Assembly: GCA_030141605.1 (NCBI GenBank)
Contig: JAQGDQ010000058.1
Span: 30,388-94,387 of the forward strand
Reading direction: 5' to 3'
DNA length: 64,000 bases
From: Tubiluchus corallicola
Taxonomy: Eukaryota; Priapulida; Priapulimorpha; Priapulimorphida; Tubiluchidae
Positions 38,287 through 50,730 of the stretch are shown in pieces; the stretch's first letter is position 1; each line of letters opens with the position of its first letter. The notes under the pieces are model-generated. The model worked only from the letters and a program-made list of their open reading frames with translations, ran no database searches and was not told the DNA's origin. The position numbers were made by a program, and so were the translations under genes.

Positions 38287-41200
38287 TTACACGTGCGTAG
38301 ACATCGTTCTCGTGTAGTAACTTCTGTAATCATCCTCCTTCCTACACATCAGCAAGTGCTTGAAAGCTCGTCGAAACTTGACGGACATGGCGTTGTAGAG
38401 GATCGGATTAATGGCACTGTTCGTGTAGACCATCATCTTGGCGAACAGAAAGTACCAATGATTCATGAAGGCCGCCATGTTGGCTAGCATGCGGAAAGAG
38501 TTATAGACGACGATGAAGCGGTAAGGGACCCACAGAACGGCGAACATGACAACCACAACTATCAACATCTTCACTACCTGAAACGGAACACAACAAATTT
38601 AAAAACGGGACTAGTGCATTGATTTAGGCAAAGTCAATAACTTTACAGCTTTTTCAGTGCTTACCGATCTAGGCAGAGTCGACTTCAACACTTACAAACC
38701 CGAAAAAATTCATTTATAGAGGAGCCTTCTAGCTCTCTAGCTCCAGGAAACTAATTGCCTCAAAAATGAAAAACACTTGCAATTTTACCAGTCTATCAGA
38801 TGATTTAACTATTTGGGATAAATGAATACTAAGAAACTTACGAAGCAGCAAAACAGAGTCTAAGAGAAAATGGGCCAACGTACTGGAAACAAATGCTGTT
38901 TGGAATTAGTTCAGTTTATGGCTAAAGAAAAGTTAGTATTTCCTGCAATATTACATGATTTAGGGCTATCTCTACATTCGCGTTACGGCGAGCAGGCTAA
39001 TATCTGAAAAGAAAATCCCCCCCCACACACACAGCAAATTTAATTACTGCAAAACGAAGTCATTGATGAAGTGCGCATTGGCTAACAGGCTACAAACTGT
39101 AGTAGACACTGCCTTGAAAAAATGCCTAAATGTTGCGGCAAGCCAGATTGTTGTGCCCTAGAAATAGTCCTAACACATGTAATATTGTATGATTGCAGTT
39201 TTCAGGAACAATATTATTTGACTACCATGAATTTTCGTTTAGAAATTTCTCGAGGTGGTTGCAGCTTTAACTAACCACTCGTAAAATAATGGTCAACCCA
39301 CTTTACGTACAAAATCGATGCTTTTGCATGTTGCCTTCTTATAAATCTCGCGTAAGTTTTATTTATTTTACGTGCTGACGGCAACTGACGAGTTAACGCC
39401 ACAACACGTCAACAGTATTTTCAGCTTTAGATTTAGAGGTATAATCCCACGAATTTATTAAGTTTTTATTGAAAATTTATAACACAATATATGTAGTTAG
39501 TAAAATCTTAAAATACTGTACCGCATATATAATTATATAGGTTTAATTCGAAAATTATCATCTAACGATCAGTCGTCGCCACAGTTAGCAAATGTGTAGT
39601 AAATTCAAGCTTGAGAATTGTGTAAGGATCAGAAATGAGCCTAGTTTTCAACTAGAGCATTTCGGGTACAATTCTAACGTCTAACGACTCTAACCCATTA
39701 CACATGTGATTACAATAAGTACTTATCTCAATCTTAATATAGCATGCCAATCTATGCAGCTTTTCAAGTGATATTTACTAAATTTCCGTTTAATTCAAAA
39801 AGAACATGTATAAACTGGACCGGCACGTGTTAAATCTACCCAGCTAGTTAAGTACTTTAAATTAAAGTAAGGCCAAGACTTCTAGGAACTCTGGCTTATT
39901 TTAATGTTCGGGAAAAATGTTAGAAGGATTTAGTAATAAAAGTGTGATAAGCGCCTTGTGTAATTAAAAAAATCACTTTAAAGTCGCGATTATTTCACGG
40001 TTTGGCGTTCCATTTTTGAACGCCAATTCTTGACGCACTAATGACGTCGTTTATCGACTGAAAAAAAGTAGCGCACTGACAATTTACGAAAAGAGTATAA
40101 TAAGTTTTTATAAGAAATTAGATAGCTAATTTTGTTGTATTTTTGGATAAACATTAGGTAAACTTCAGAAATTTGAATCAATTAAAGCAACATGCACATA
40201 GAAAAGCCACTATGCGCTTGAGAAAAACGTTCACTAATTATGAAATATTTCCAAGAGAATGGCGTTTCCACCGCGTGTGAAAATTTATATACAGCAGTTG
40301 TATAAATTAACTTTATAGTTTATAGACAGTTTTTTGCAAATCTCTTTGTTATATTTTTCTAAGTTTAAGTGATTGTACATACATGTAAACATACAGTTGT
40401 ATAAATTAACTTTATACTTTATAGACAGTTTTTTGCAAATCTCTTTGTTATATTTTTCTAAGTTTAAGTGATTGTACATACATGTAAACCCAACATGCTA
40501 AGTGACTTGTCCTGTGCTGTGAAAATTCTGTACTGCGAAAGTTTCACAATCTTTCAGAACAAATATTAAAGTCTAGGAAAATTTGTGTGTTTTGAAATAA
40601 GAACAGTGTGATGGACGAATGAAGAAACAGAAAATGAGCGAAACAAAAAATAATCGACCGATCGAATGAACTTATTCTAGGTGCCAAAAACAGATGAAAA
40701 TTGTTAAAATCTGTAAGGTTCTCTTACTTCTAGTTGTTTATCGTCTACCCTGTTACCACATTTGGTGATATAGGATACTTTGAAGGCCAGCTCAAACCTC
40801 GCACCATGACACTTAGATATCATTTTTTGGTCTTTCTGCTGCGGTAGGTGCTCGACAGTATCAACATTCTTGTAGACTTTTTAATTTGTAGGAAAAACTG
40901 ATAAATTTTCCGAAGTTTTGCCCTCTTTAACTTTCGGATTACCTTTAATTTCAAAATTAGAAAACACCTTTCAACCCGTTTCCTAGAATGTAGATTTTCC
41001 TTTTATATGTTCCGGCAGCAATAAAATACTAAATTACGGTAGCAAAACCTTTATTATTTGTCAGGGATTCCAAAACCAGTAAGTACAGAGAATTTCTTTT
41101 GTAATTTTTGGTCAAATTTGAGCACTCCGAAGGCCATCCCACCCAGCAGCGCAAATTACTAGACAAAATAACTGTGGTTTTGAAATATTAACATTTCTGT

Positions 41201-44200
41201 GAATAAGTGAATCCAGGTAAAAAAGTCACAGACAAAAAGTCACAGGAAAAAGAAATACCCCTAATTCAACCATAACCCCAATCCTAACCATAAATCTAAC
41301 CAAAATTAATTGTGCCTTTTTAATTTTTTTTTCATAGCCAAAATTGCAACTTTTTTCCGTAACTTTTTTCCTATGACTTTGTCACAGGTCGCCGAAAATT
41401 TTTTCGTCTTTATCATTTGTGCGCGGAGCTGGATCGAAAACTACATGTCGAAAACAATTTCGACGCACTCATGTCCCGCACAGGCGCATTTGTGCGCGAC
41501 GCAGCATACATATGTGGAATGTGACGAGCGTGTCACTCAAGTGGATTAATTTATGTATTAAATTCATTACGGAAAAGTACAAAAAATAACAAGTAATATT
41601 ATTTGCCTGCCTTTTGCGGTACAAAATCCCTGCGTGTTAAATATACCTTCTCACGAATAGTTTTCGGAGTTGTTTTTGAAATTATTGGGAATTTTATGAA
41701 CAAACTAAGATGAATTTACGTTATTAAAGGCTAGAAAATTACACTGATTTTTTTTCTTCAAAATTAAGAATAGATACCAAATGCAACCATATTGTGGTGC
41801 AACCACTATGCAGTGTACAACAACTATCTGGTTGCAACCACTGTCAGGTACCAACACTATTTGGTGCAAACGTTGTTTGGTGGGACACTGTTATAGAGCA
41901 TAGCAACCGTCGGACGACCAATGGTGTAACCCACCAATAGCCTTTGGTCAGAGGTCATACGACATAATACATCTTGTGTAGGAAAATTTCTCCCGCAACA
42001 TAATATAATTACAGACATTTTGCCTGATGACACCAGCTGACCTTATGCTAAACTTAGTGTCTGAAAAACTTTTGATTGTTGTATTCAAAGTTCAAACCAT
42101 TTTAGCGTAAAACCTTTTACTGCTATTAACCAAAAACCATATATTCAGATATTGACTCGTGTCACGTGACCCTGCCAGATTTATCTTTGAAAAGGTTTGA
42201 CTCTCAGCTAGATTGTTGCAGGTTGCTATTGCAAAAAGTTAGGCCCGAACTAAACTGACTGATATTCACAGACCGAGATCGAATACCACAGATTTCTAGG
42301 ACCTACATAAAATCATAAGTGGTCATCAAACCTGGGGAAACCAGTTTTCAGATTTTCCCCCTGTTTCAGGCTTTCCGCAACCATTTTTTTTTCTAATACA
42401 CATCTGTAGCACTCCAATTTCGCAATCGTGCAAGCAAGTGTCAACTCGCATCTAGGCTATATGAGCTTAGTCTAAAAACGTCTTCAATCCTTTTGGTCCA
42501 AGCTTAAAAGTCGTTACTCTAGAGTCAAGGGTACTTTTCAGTTATGTTACTCTGCTTCGTGTCTTCTCTGTAGTTTTGTGATTATCTTAGTTATCTAAGT
42601 AAATAGTTAAGCAAAGTAGACGAACGAATGAACGAATTGTAGCAGGAACATCTTCTCTAACGTACGTAACATATGTATGACGTCACACGGGTATTTAAAG
42701 TCAGTCACACATCCAGTCAGGTGGTGGCTGCAGAACTCCTCATCTTCGTTGTTGATGCTTGTACGCTATGAACATGCTTGAACATAATACGTTATTACGC
42801 AAACAAACAAACAAACTAACTAACAAAACGCATCACAAAGAATACTAAAGGAAAAATCCTAAGCAGCAATAATAATCCAGGTATAAACTTCTTTTCCAAT
42901 TCTTTCAAAGAGCATGGCCGCAAAAGTGCTAAATACGTTTACCGTGTCGACGAACTAGAAAATTGTATTGATCAAATCACGCTTTTAGTGCCAGCTATAC
43001 TGAATGCAAGAAACTGAAGCACATAATGTAAAGTAGAACACGTCAACTGAATGAGAATAGTATAGCCGACATGCCGTATAAACGTTCACACATTAAATTT
43101 AAGTAACAGAACTAAATATTTTAAAATTCGGCAAGAATTGTTGTTCACGCAAATCTTTACCTCACTGGTAATAACTTTCGTGGGTATAACTTAATGTCAA
43201 ATCCTTTTTGGGGCAGCAGCAACAATAACAATTATAAACGGTATCAATGGTATAATAATTACAAACGAGAAATAGCAATAACAGCAGGAACAGCAAAAAC
43301 AGCAGCAGCAGAAACAGTAACAACATCATCAATAACAACAAGGACAACGACCACGACAGCAACAGCAGCATCAGTAGGAGCAACAAAAACAACAATATTA
43401 GCACCAACAACACTACCACCACCACCCGTAGTAATAGCAAAAACAAAAGTAGATGACAATTATAACAACAGCTGTAATTAGAGTTGTCATTATCAGAAAC
43501 AATGAATGGTATAGTGGATAGGTTTTCCAAGGCAATATGTTAGGTTTGTTTTGTAAAACACGTTCACGAGAAAGGTGGGGCGTTTCAAACTCATTTAGAG
43601 GTCAGGCACAATGCCAACTGCACCCAAAAGCTTTCTGTTCAGAATTGTGAAAACAATGACATTGACAAGAATGATAACAATGATAAGAAATAACAATAAC
43701 AAGACGCGTTGTTACGTGTAGATAGTCTAATACGTACTTGTGCTCTTGAGCTTGTACCAGAGCTCTTTTTTGAATCGCTAGCGTTTCCATTTGGGCTTTT
43801 GCCCGGAGTTCTTCTTATTGTCGTGGAGAACAATATCTTACAGATGAGTCCATATAAGATACAGGACAACAGCAAAGGTATGCAGTAAAACATAACAAAA
43901 TCACCTAGATAAATAAATGTGTACTGAACGCGTTCTAATTTGAAAGCGCAGGACACCTTCCCGTGGTGGAACTCTTTTGTGTGCGTCAAGAAAAGCCACG
44001 GCGAGCAGTAGGCTATGGCAAATATCCACAGACACGCGATGATTATCCTGGCACGTTCCATTGTACACATTACTTGAGCCTTCATCGGATGACATATGGC
44101 TATGTATCGCTCAATGGTAAATGCCGTGATAGACAAGGAGGACACGTTGATGCCCAGATACTGCAGAAACACAAGCAAGGAACATCCAACGCGTCCAAAC

Positions 44201-44556
44201 ACCCATTCGTCCATGACTAGGTAATATCCTATAACTGCCGCAGGTACAGCGGCCACTAAGACTAGACAGTCGGCAATGGCTAGACTTACTAGATAGCAAT
44301 TTGTAGGGGAGTGCATGCTTTTAGTCCTTTTAACGACCACCACCACCATCACATTGCCAATGACCCCCACAAAGAATATGCTGCACGCGAACACTGTGCC
44401 GATGATTCGATAGTTTGTAGTGTAATATTGCAAAGGTCCTGCTGCTTCGCCGTCGTCCGTTACATTGTCCTCAAGTTGATTAATAGGAGATGTCGCATTT
44501 CTCAGGTTATTTAAATCTAAAAAAGAGGTCGTTGTGGTGTAGTCAACGGATGTCAT
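38287..44556 (-). CDS. TRHR: Thyrotropin-releasing-hormone-receptor-like GPCR, two coding exons
   Basis: A rhodopsin-class receptor for a small amidated peptide, expected at the plasma membrane and coupled to Gq in the family. Exon 1 is 44556-43738 and exon 2 is 38577-38287 (minus strand), in phase, with donor GTACGT and acceptor TTTCAG. The intron sits just before TM6, as in vertebrate TRHR. The protein has 369 residues: glycosylation sites N20 and N31, TM1 about 51-75 (N68), TM2 with D96, disulfide pair C125-C203, ERY 149-151, TM6 with W289-P291-Y292, and NPILY 330-334. The strings SPTNCYLVSLAIAD and ITAFTIERYIAICHP nearly copy TRHR. Y133, N137 and Y292 match known TRH-contact positions, but human R306 is Lys here (K320). 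The tail is short, with Cys351 as a possible palmitoylation site, and ends THV, a class I PDZ-ligand form. The start is the ATG at 44556, seven bases after an acceptor (CTTTTCCAG), so a non-coding 5' exon exists. Confidence 0.95.
40295..40489. repeat. 99-bp tandem duplication
   Basis: Two head-to-tail copies start at 40295 and 40394 (CAGTTGTATAAATTAACTTT). They are almost identical, one substitution noticed, so the duplication is recent. Not coding. Confidence 0.95.
41775..41890. repeat. Degenerate TGCAACCAnTAT repeat patch
   Basis: Short variants of GGTTGCAACCACTAT / GGTGCAACCACT / GGTACCAACACTATT recur about six times with irregular spacing, with several small palindromes such as GGTTGCAACC. 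Origin unknown. Confidence 0.5.
42678..42699 (+). promoter_or_regulatory. CRE palindrome next to a TATA-like box
   Basis: A perfect TGACGTCA at 42678-42685 is followed by GGGTATTTAAAG (TATA-like, about 42691). Both lie inside the receptor intron but on the plus strand or orientation-neutral. This could be an internal promoter, an enhancer, or the U3 part of an eroded LTR, because the segment starting near 42638 (TGTAGCAGG) recalls the start of the solo LTR at 31700. No transcript is recognisable downstream. Confidence 0.3.
43210..43480. repeat. Impure CAA/CAG/ACA triplet-rich tract
   Basis: About 270 bases of loosely periodic AAC/AGC/ACA triplets. It opens frames on both strands (Thr/Asn-rich on plus, Val/Leu-rich on minus), an artefact of composition. 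It sits about 250 bases from the receptor exon 1 donor. Confidence 0.75.
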
Positions 44557-44563
44557 ATTAAAC

Positions 44564-45769
44564 CTGGAAAAGAGAAGAATAATGTTACGTATATCAGACA
44601 AGTTTCATCTAAAATTATAGTAAGACAGTATTTAATATTTGCTATTTGAACATTTAGAGCAAGATAGCTCTCTATCCTATCAGTCGGTAATATATATTTT
44701 TCATCTAGATTCGATTGTTTAGGAGACATAACTGATTTTAGGCCCCAGTAGGCGCCATCTTGGATTTTTGTGTATAGCTCAAAAGTACCAAACCCGATTT
44801 TGACCGATCTTTTGTTGAGGGTATCTGACACCATGTTCTAACAGACTTATCTTTACCTTACTATATTAGAATATAGAATTTCATGAAATGAGTTTCAAAT
44901 ACGTCATAAGCAAAATGACTAATATGTCTCAAATTCCTCAGTTGCAACAGAAAACATGCCATTTCCAATTCTCATACAACAGCATGAGTACCATCTACAG
45001 TATCAAAATATCCTTTCAGTTGAAACAGTTTCCAAAACTTAAATTGTCGTTAGGCCTACATACTCAACATACGGGTAATGCCGTGTCGCGCCCAAAATAC
45101 AAGTTCACAAAGCAGCCATTGTAATGCTAGCATGATTTACGTCAGTAAAGTGAAGCTTGCTTCTGATAGGTCTGAGAGCCCTGCTTTAATTGAAACTTTA
45201 TTATTTCATTAAGACTACATGACCTTTCACGGTCATTTTAAAGTCAAAGTGACAGAAACGTGTGATAGATTGAAGCATGTTAAACATAGGCCATTCATTC
45301 TACTTATAAAATTTATCATTAGCTGAAAGTTAGTCTCATCAAAAGTTTTCAAAAAGATGAAATATGAGCGTTCATCAGAGGTTGCTTTGTAAGAAATTTA
45401 TAATCCAGAAACCCGCAACTTTTGCGATCAAATTTATTCAAGTGAACTCCAAAGCAGTTGCTTTGATAAGACGGAGCTTTAAATGTTATCTAAAGCAAAG
45501 GAACATCCTGTAAAGTCCAAAAAATAACTCTGATAAATAACATAATTACAACACAAAGCTTAAATCGAAACAATAAACTGCTGCTAACAGTCGATGTTTT
45601 GACGATATTTAGAAGTTTAATTACAGTGGTTTGACAACAAATGTTTGTAATGGAGTTAGTTGATATTGGTCAACTTTATACTGCTATCCTCACGAGAAAG
45701 AGAATTCGTGTATGTACTTAATTTGATTTTGACAGTGTTCTATGGCGACGGTTTAGATTTTGTTTAGAT
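44564..45769. other. Non-coding region upstream of the receptor gene
   Basis: The receptor's non-coding 5' exon and promoter should lie here or beyond, but I cannot locate them. Apart from the repeat at 44806 I see no structure. Confidence 0.4.
44806..44852. repeat. Dispersed repeat, copy 1
   Basis: The segment with TTTTGTTGAGGGTATCTGAC and CCATGTTCTAACAGA recurs in the same orientation at about 47416-47470 with few changes. Probably part of a longer, eroded interspersed repeat. Confidence 0.6.
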
Positions 45770-46078
45770 TTTGGTGTCATCTAACTTTATTATTTTTTGT
45801 TTTCACTTATACTGTTTTCATTTATACTTTGTTTTCATTTATACTGTTTATTATTATTATTTCTTTTCCTATTTGATTTTGTTATCCGCAGTCTCACCAT
45901 TTACTTTTAATATACTAATTTAATTATTACACAGGGCAGGAGACTAGATGACCCTATGGTCCTTCCCTGCCCTGCTCCACTACTATAATTAAGTAATAAC
46001 TAAAAAAACTTGTCATGTCAAACAAATGGAGAAAATAAATGTTCTATGTCTATGTCTATGTCTATGTCTATGTCTATG
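45770..46078 (+). mobile_element. 3' end of a non-LTR retrotransposon (LINE) with (TCTATG)n tail
   Basis: The segment ends in AAAATAAATGTTCTATG followed by about six TCTATG units (to 46078), a terminal microsatellite typical of CR1/Jockey/RTE-type insertions. Upstream is a 9-bp perfect stem (CAGGGCAGG at 45932-45940 with CCTGCCCTG at 45966-45974) with a smaller inner stem, as expected of a 3' hairpin recognised by the reverse transcriptase. The 5' boundary is uncertain; the copy is 5'-truncated and non-coding. Confidence 0.6.
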
Positions 46079-49040
46079 ACGGTGACTTAACTGTCCACCG
46101 AGTTGCTAATTTTTGGCGTCTCTGTGACATCGGATATTGAACCGGTGAGTCTCCGACATCGATATAGGATTATAATAATGGTGGGGATGAAGACGTGGGA
46201 GAAGAGGAGGGGAATGTATACTGTATAAAAAGACTTGCGCATTTGAAACCAGCAGTAACTCATTTGTTCAGTAATAATTGTTTAATGCAAAAAATAGAAA
46301 ATAAATCAATAAAAATTATTGACGTTTCAGTGTTCGATGACGAAATCGCTTTATAAACTTTTCAATTTTTGATATTACTATACGGCAAGCCAGTGGAATG
46401 GAAAGATTAATTCTAACACTATCCTACAAAACTTCCTGGTTTGGTGTAATACGATCGTTTAAGAAAATCCCCTTTCCCGAATCAATTCTCATTTCTATGA
46501 GAAATGTAGAATAAATTCTTAAATTATCCTTATTCAGAATTTTCTTTCCCGGCTCCAATCCAATTAACTTCCTGCTTTCTCCCGCCTGCTCCCGGAGAAG
46601 TTCTACTGACGTACAAATTTAGTATGGTCATCTAGTCCAGCTTATGTGTGTAAGAAACTTTTGTTGAAGCAGTTCAAAATGTGGTAAGAGCTTGTTGTTC
46701 ATCTTGTAACGGTTATAATCTTATAACCGAACTAAATACTTACTGTTGAAATGATGGCAACGTTTTCCATGCGTCCTGCTAATTGCATTACTTCAATTAG
46801 TTATTTAATCACTAACACTTTTTATCAGGGGCGCATTATGGCGAAAGGTTGCAACTTTTATCTCAGCTGGGAGAGAGTCGTCCAAACAACTCTGATGATT
46901 GAAGTTTACTCTGATGGATACTCTGATGGTTGAAGTTTAGGCAGAGGAGAGAAACGATGTTACGACAAGAAATTAGATAGTGAAAAGTCTCAAAACTGCC
47001 ATGTACGGGTTATGTGACTTTTATGTTTTATCAAAACTGTGTTCGTTCTCCATGCTGACAAGAAAATTCTGTCCTTGACAGTGCATGTATACAGTACACT
47101 CGTTCTGGCACAGAAACGTTGAAGCCTATAGGAAAGCAACTGGTTGCAATGGAGCTGACAAAGGCAGAAAGATGGGCCTAGTTGCCGACACGCATTTATA
47201 AAGGTTCAACTTGAACAATCTTTCTCTTTGGCCTCAAAATTAATAAGGCGTAAGATATCCTTTTGCGAATGAATGTGAATGCATAATTTTGTAATAATCA
47301 GTAAATTTGAATAACCGGGTGCATATTCAGGTACATAAGTCACAAAATTTAATTGCATAGTTTGTGCTGATTGCTTGTGATTTTATCTATAATAGTTATT
47401 ATGCCGGTGATTGTACATCCGATTTTTTGTTGAGGGTACCTATGACCATGTTCTAACAGAAATCTGAAGAGAAAAATTGTATGGTAATTTGTTTTAAATA
47501 CTCCCTTACGAAGAGCTATCTTTAACCACCTAATCAGGCAAAAAATGAGTAATGAATAAGCGTAAATGTATGTTATGAATTTGTAATGTACCTTGCATAT
47601 TATATCGTTTGTCGAAAAGATAAAAAAGATAAGATAACATTTATTCTAAGTAAAAACCTATACCTGTTTACTGTAGATAGCTGTTTGTAATAATTCATTT
47701 CTTTTATTTTGTAAATAAAATATTGCAAACTGTGTTTTTTGCTGCCAACTGTGGTGAGTTTTAAAAACGTCTTATTGAAAAATGAACTGAATACACGTTT
47801 TAACACGTAGAGAATTAGCGACATATTTTAATATGTACTTTGCAGGGAATTACAATAACGTATATGAATTGCATAAGCAGAAGACATTGTTTTGCATTCT
47901 TGGTTCATGATCAAGGATTTAACAAAAAAAAAATCAAGAAAGTGTCTAGAGAACGTTGGCTGTCAATGACACTTTGAGAATTTTAGTTTGATAAAAAAGT
48001 TGGAGGACAAAAATCAATAACGTGTCAGCACCTGAACACTAATTTTTAGTATTATATAGATCGCCATTAAATACCTAATGGCCAAGGAAATTTGGTCAGT
48101 GTTCTCACTCCTCACTTCTAAGCATTTCTTCGTTTACTCTTGCACGCATGTGAACTTGTGTACAAACATTTTCTTTCAACTATTTGCATATAATACAGAA
48201 ATAAGTCACAGAGAATTTAAAATGTTTTTCCTTTTTCAAGGCACATATGACTGCTTTGGCACTATGATCTTCAAAATTCCTTAATAAATTCGTTTTCCAA
48301 ATACTTTATCACAGTCGCAGTCATCGAGGTATTTGTACAACTAATATTGTCACTTTTCCGTGACACTTTGCATATTAATCTACTTTACTAGTCAGATCAA
48401 TATTTGAGCGATCAATGGATTTGACGTACTTAAAATTAATTGCTGAAATAAATGGCCTTTGAATTAGGTGGCGGGCTTAGCCACATAAGCTTCTGCGACG
48501 ATAATGACATGGTTCGGCGCTATAATTAACCAAAGTCATTAGCTAAACATACATTTAATTTTACGCTAACAAATCCAAGCTAGCTTCATAAACCTTAGAC
48601 GATTTAGGACTGCAAAAATTGGAGGCTTCCTAGATTTTATGTGCATCATTGCATAAAAAGGCATCTATAGGGTTCTCTAATCAGCGACAATGACGGGAAG
48701 TTGACGTGGTTCCAGGGACCACGAATCCATTTAGGCCTGCAATCGGGTACCTGGGCAACCTGGTGAGCATTGGTAATAAATATACTTCAGGCTAATGAAC
48801 TGCTGAAAAACCACACACTCGAGCAACCATTACCTTGCGTGCTGTGCAGTAATCAATTATACTCGCATAATCGCACTTGATGATTTCGCTTCTGTATTTT
48901 AATGTAACTGATTGTTAATCAGGTCAGAGCTAACAAGTCATTTACTTTCAGTTCTGGTACCTGCGTGGCGCCTGATTCTCTGTTATTTTAATTTGCTTTC
49001 AAGAAAAATTCCGAATTCGTGTCTAATCAGATTTCATTTC
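46079..49040. other. Gene-free, AT-rich stretch
   Basis: Open frames are short and do not resemble known proteins. Apart from the repeat copy at 47416 I see nothing notable. Confidence 0.45.
47416..47470. repeat. Dispersed repeat, copy 2
   Basis: Partner of 44806-44852: TTTTGTTGAGGGTACCTATG followed by ACCATGTTCTAACAGAA. Neither copy is in a recognised gene. Confidence 0.6.
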
Positions 49041-49109
49041 ATTTATCACTCTTCAGCAGCCTGATTATCCACGAAGCCAATTAAGTTAAATTTACCTCAT
49101 TTGATTCAC

Positions 49110-49265
49110 TTGGTTTAGCTTCCTTTTATTTCATTTTATTTTATTTTCCTTGCTCTGATTTGATTGATTTGTTTTGCTTCGTTTTGATTTGCATTAGTTT
49201 GCTTTGGGTTGATTTGCTTTGCTATGCTTTGTTTTTATTTTATTTTGTTTTGTTTTATTTGATTG
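49110..49265. repeat. TTTTGATTTG / TTTTATTTCA low-complexity tract
   Basis: About 150 bases of impure five-base periodicity (TTTTA, TTTGA, TTTGC). Simple-sequence drift, not coding. Confidence 0.7.
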
Positions 49266-49372
49266 GCGTACTGCAAGCCGGTATTCAATAGCTGGGCCTG
49301 CTTATCACGCCGATGGTTGTAGCAGAGCCAGAACCTACCTCAGAATCAAAGATACCGAACCAACAGAGGGTT

Positions 49373-49550
49373 TTAGCCAAGGTTGGGCATGATATCCTCC
49401 ACCAATGAAATAAACTGATCATACCAGTTATTGCAAATCAACAACTTATTTAAATAAATATTGAAGAAATGTGGTGATAATACACCTCTTGTCTTAACCT
49501 TTAGCAATGTTATAACCATCAGAAATAGTTCCATTTCAATCGAATCGAAT
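49373..49550 (-). pseudogene. Reverse transcriptase fragment of a non-LTR retrotransposon
   Basis: The minus strand reads GVLSPHFFNIYLNKLLI, the conserved RT stretch usually written GVLSP-LFN-Y--DLL, ending at TAA 49375-49373. The upstream RT part is degenerate. A related copy lies inverted near 52720. Confidence 0.55.
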
Positions 49551-50250
49551 CAATGCTATTTAGTAGCTTAAAAAACCCGCGGATTTCAAATTTATCTAAC
49601 TCCGAGTGTAATAGAAAGTTAAGGTTAGTTCTTAAACTGTCCAGCATGACTGGAGTGGTCTCAGATAAATCTGTCAATCTCAGAGAGAAAAATGTTGGAA
49701 TTGACAAGTTGAATAAAGAGCTGTTCGCTAAACCACGTATAGGGATTCCCTACAAAATGTTGCGCTAAACCAGTCCAGCTACGGTCGCATCAAAAATGGC
49801 CCAGTTACACTCAGCGATCTTGGGTGTCATTCCGTGCAAGTAAATTTTCCGAAAAGTTTAACTTTCCCGCGTACATGTAACCGTGATTTGATTCTCAAAT
49901 TTCCATGGTTTGTCACTTCCTCGAGGCAAAGCAAACACCGAGCTTTACCACTTACAAACTAAACACTGAACGGCTGCCTCATTCGCTGATTTAAAACCGT
50001 TTAAGTCGAAATCAATAAACTGATTTTAAATGCGAAAGAAAGGCAAACAAGCCAAACTGTTGTTAGGACGAGAAATTGAGACGTTCAGGGCGCTAGCGGA
50101 ACCGCCTATGTCTCAGAGTGATAAGGACGTATACAATGCATACACATGCATATGGTTTGCGTACGACGGACGTCGGATGACGATGGATGCGGCAAAGGGC
50201 CCAATTTCATCCGCCTCAAGCGCAAAACTACACTGGCTGATAGTTATTTA

Positions 50251-50730
50251 CTACAAGTTGTGTGCATTAATTTTGATATTTCTCATCTAAGACCAAGTTG
50301 TGTGCATTAATTTTGATATTTCTCATCTAAGACCAAGTTGTGTGCATTAATTTTGATATTTCTCATCCAAGACCAAGTTGTGTGCATTAATTTTGATATT
50401 TCTCATCCAAGACCAAGCTGTGTGCATTAATTTTGATATTTCTCATCCAAGACCAAGCTGTGTGCATTAATTTTGATATTTCTCATCCAAGACCAAGTTG
50501 TGTGCATTAATTTTGATATTTCTCATCCAAGACCAAGTTGTGTGCATTAATTTTGATATTTCTCATCCAAGACCAAGCTGTGTGCATTAATTTTGATATT
50601 TCTCATCCAAGACCAAGTTGTGTGCATTAATTTTGATATTTCTCATCCAAAACCAAGTTGTGTGCATTAATTTTGATATTTCTCATCCAAGACCAAGTTG
50701 TGTGCATTAGTTTTGATATTTTTAATCTGA
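50251..50730. repeat. 40-bp minisatellite, twelve copies
   Basis: The unit GACCAAGTTGTGTGCATTAA + TTTTGATATTTCTCATCCAA repeats head to tail about twelve times. Copies are nearly identical (TT/CT, CT/CC and G/A variants), with the terminal copies most diverged. There are no unique spacers, so it is not CRISPR-like. Confidence 0.97.

Larger units (their letters stand above)
38578..43737 (-). other. 5.2-kb intron of the TRH-receptor-like gene
   Basis: No exon of another gene was recognised. It contains a 99-bp tandem duplication near 40295, a degenerate CAACCA-rich patch near 41775-41890, a CRE/TATA-like cluster near 42678 and a Gln/Asn-codon-like triplet tract near 43210-43480. Confidence 0.8.

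Noticed and set aside
43162-43530. Overlapping Leu-, Val- and Thr-rich frames on both strands
   Set aside because: Artefacts of the triplet-rich tract; no real frame bias.
50251-50730. CRISPR-like array
   Set aside because: Units are contiguous without variable spacers, and this is animal DNA.
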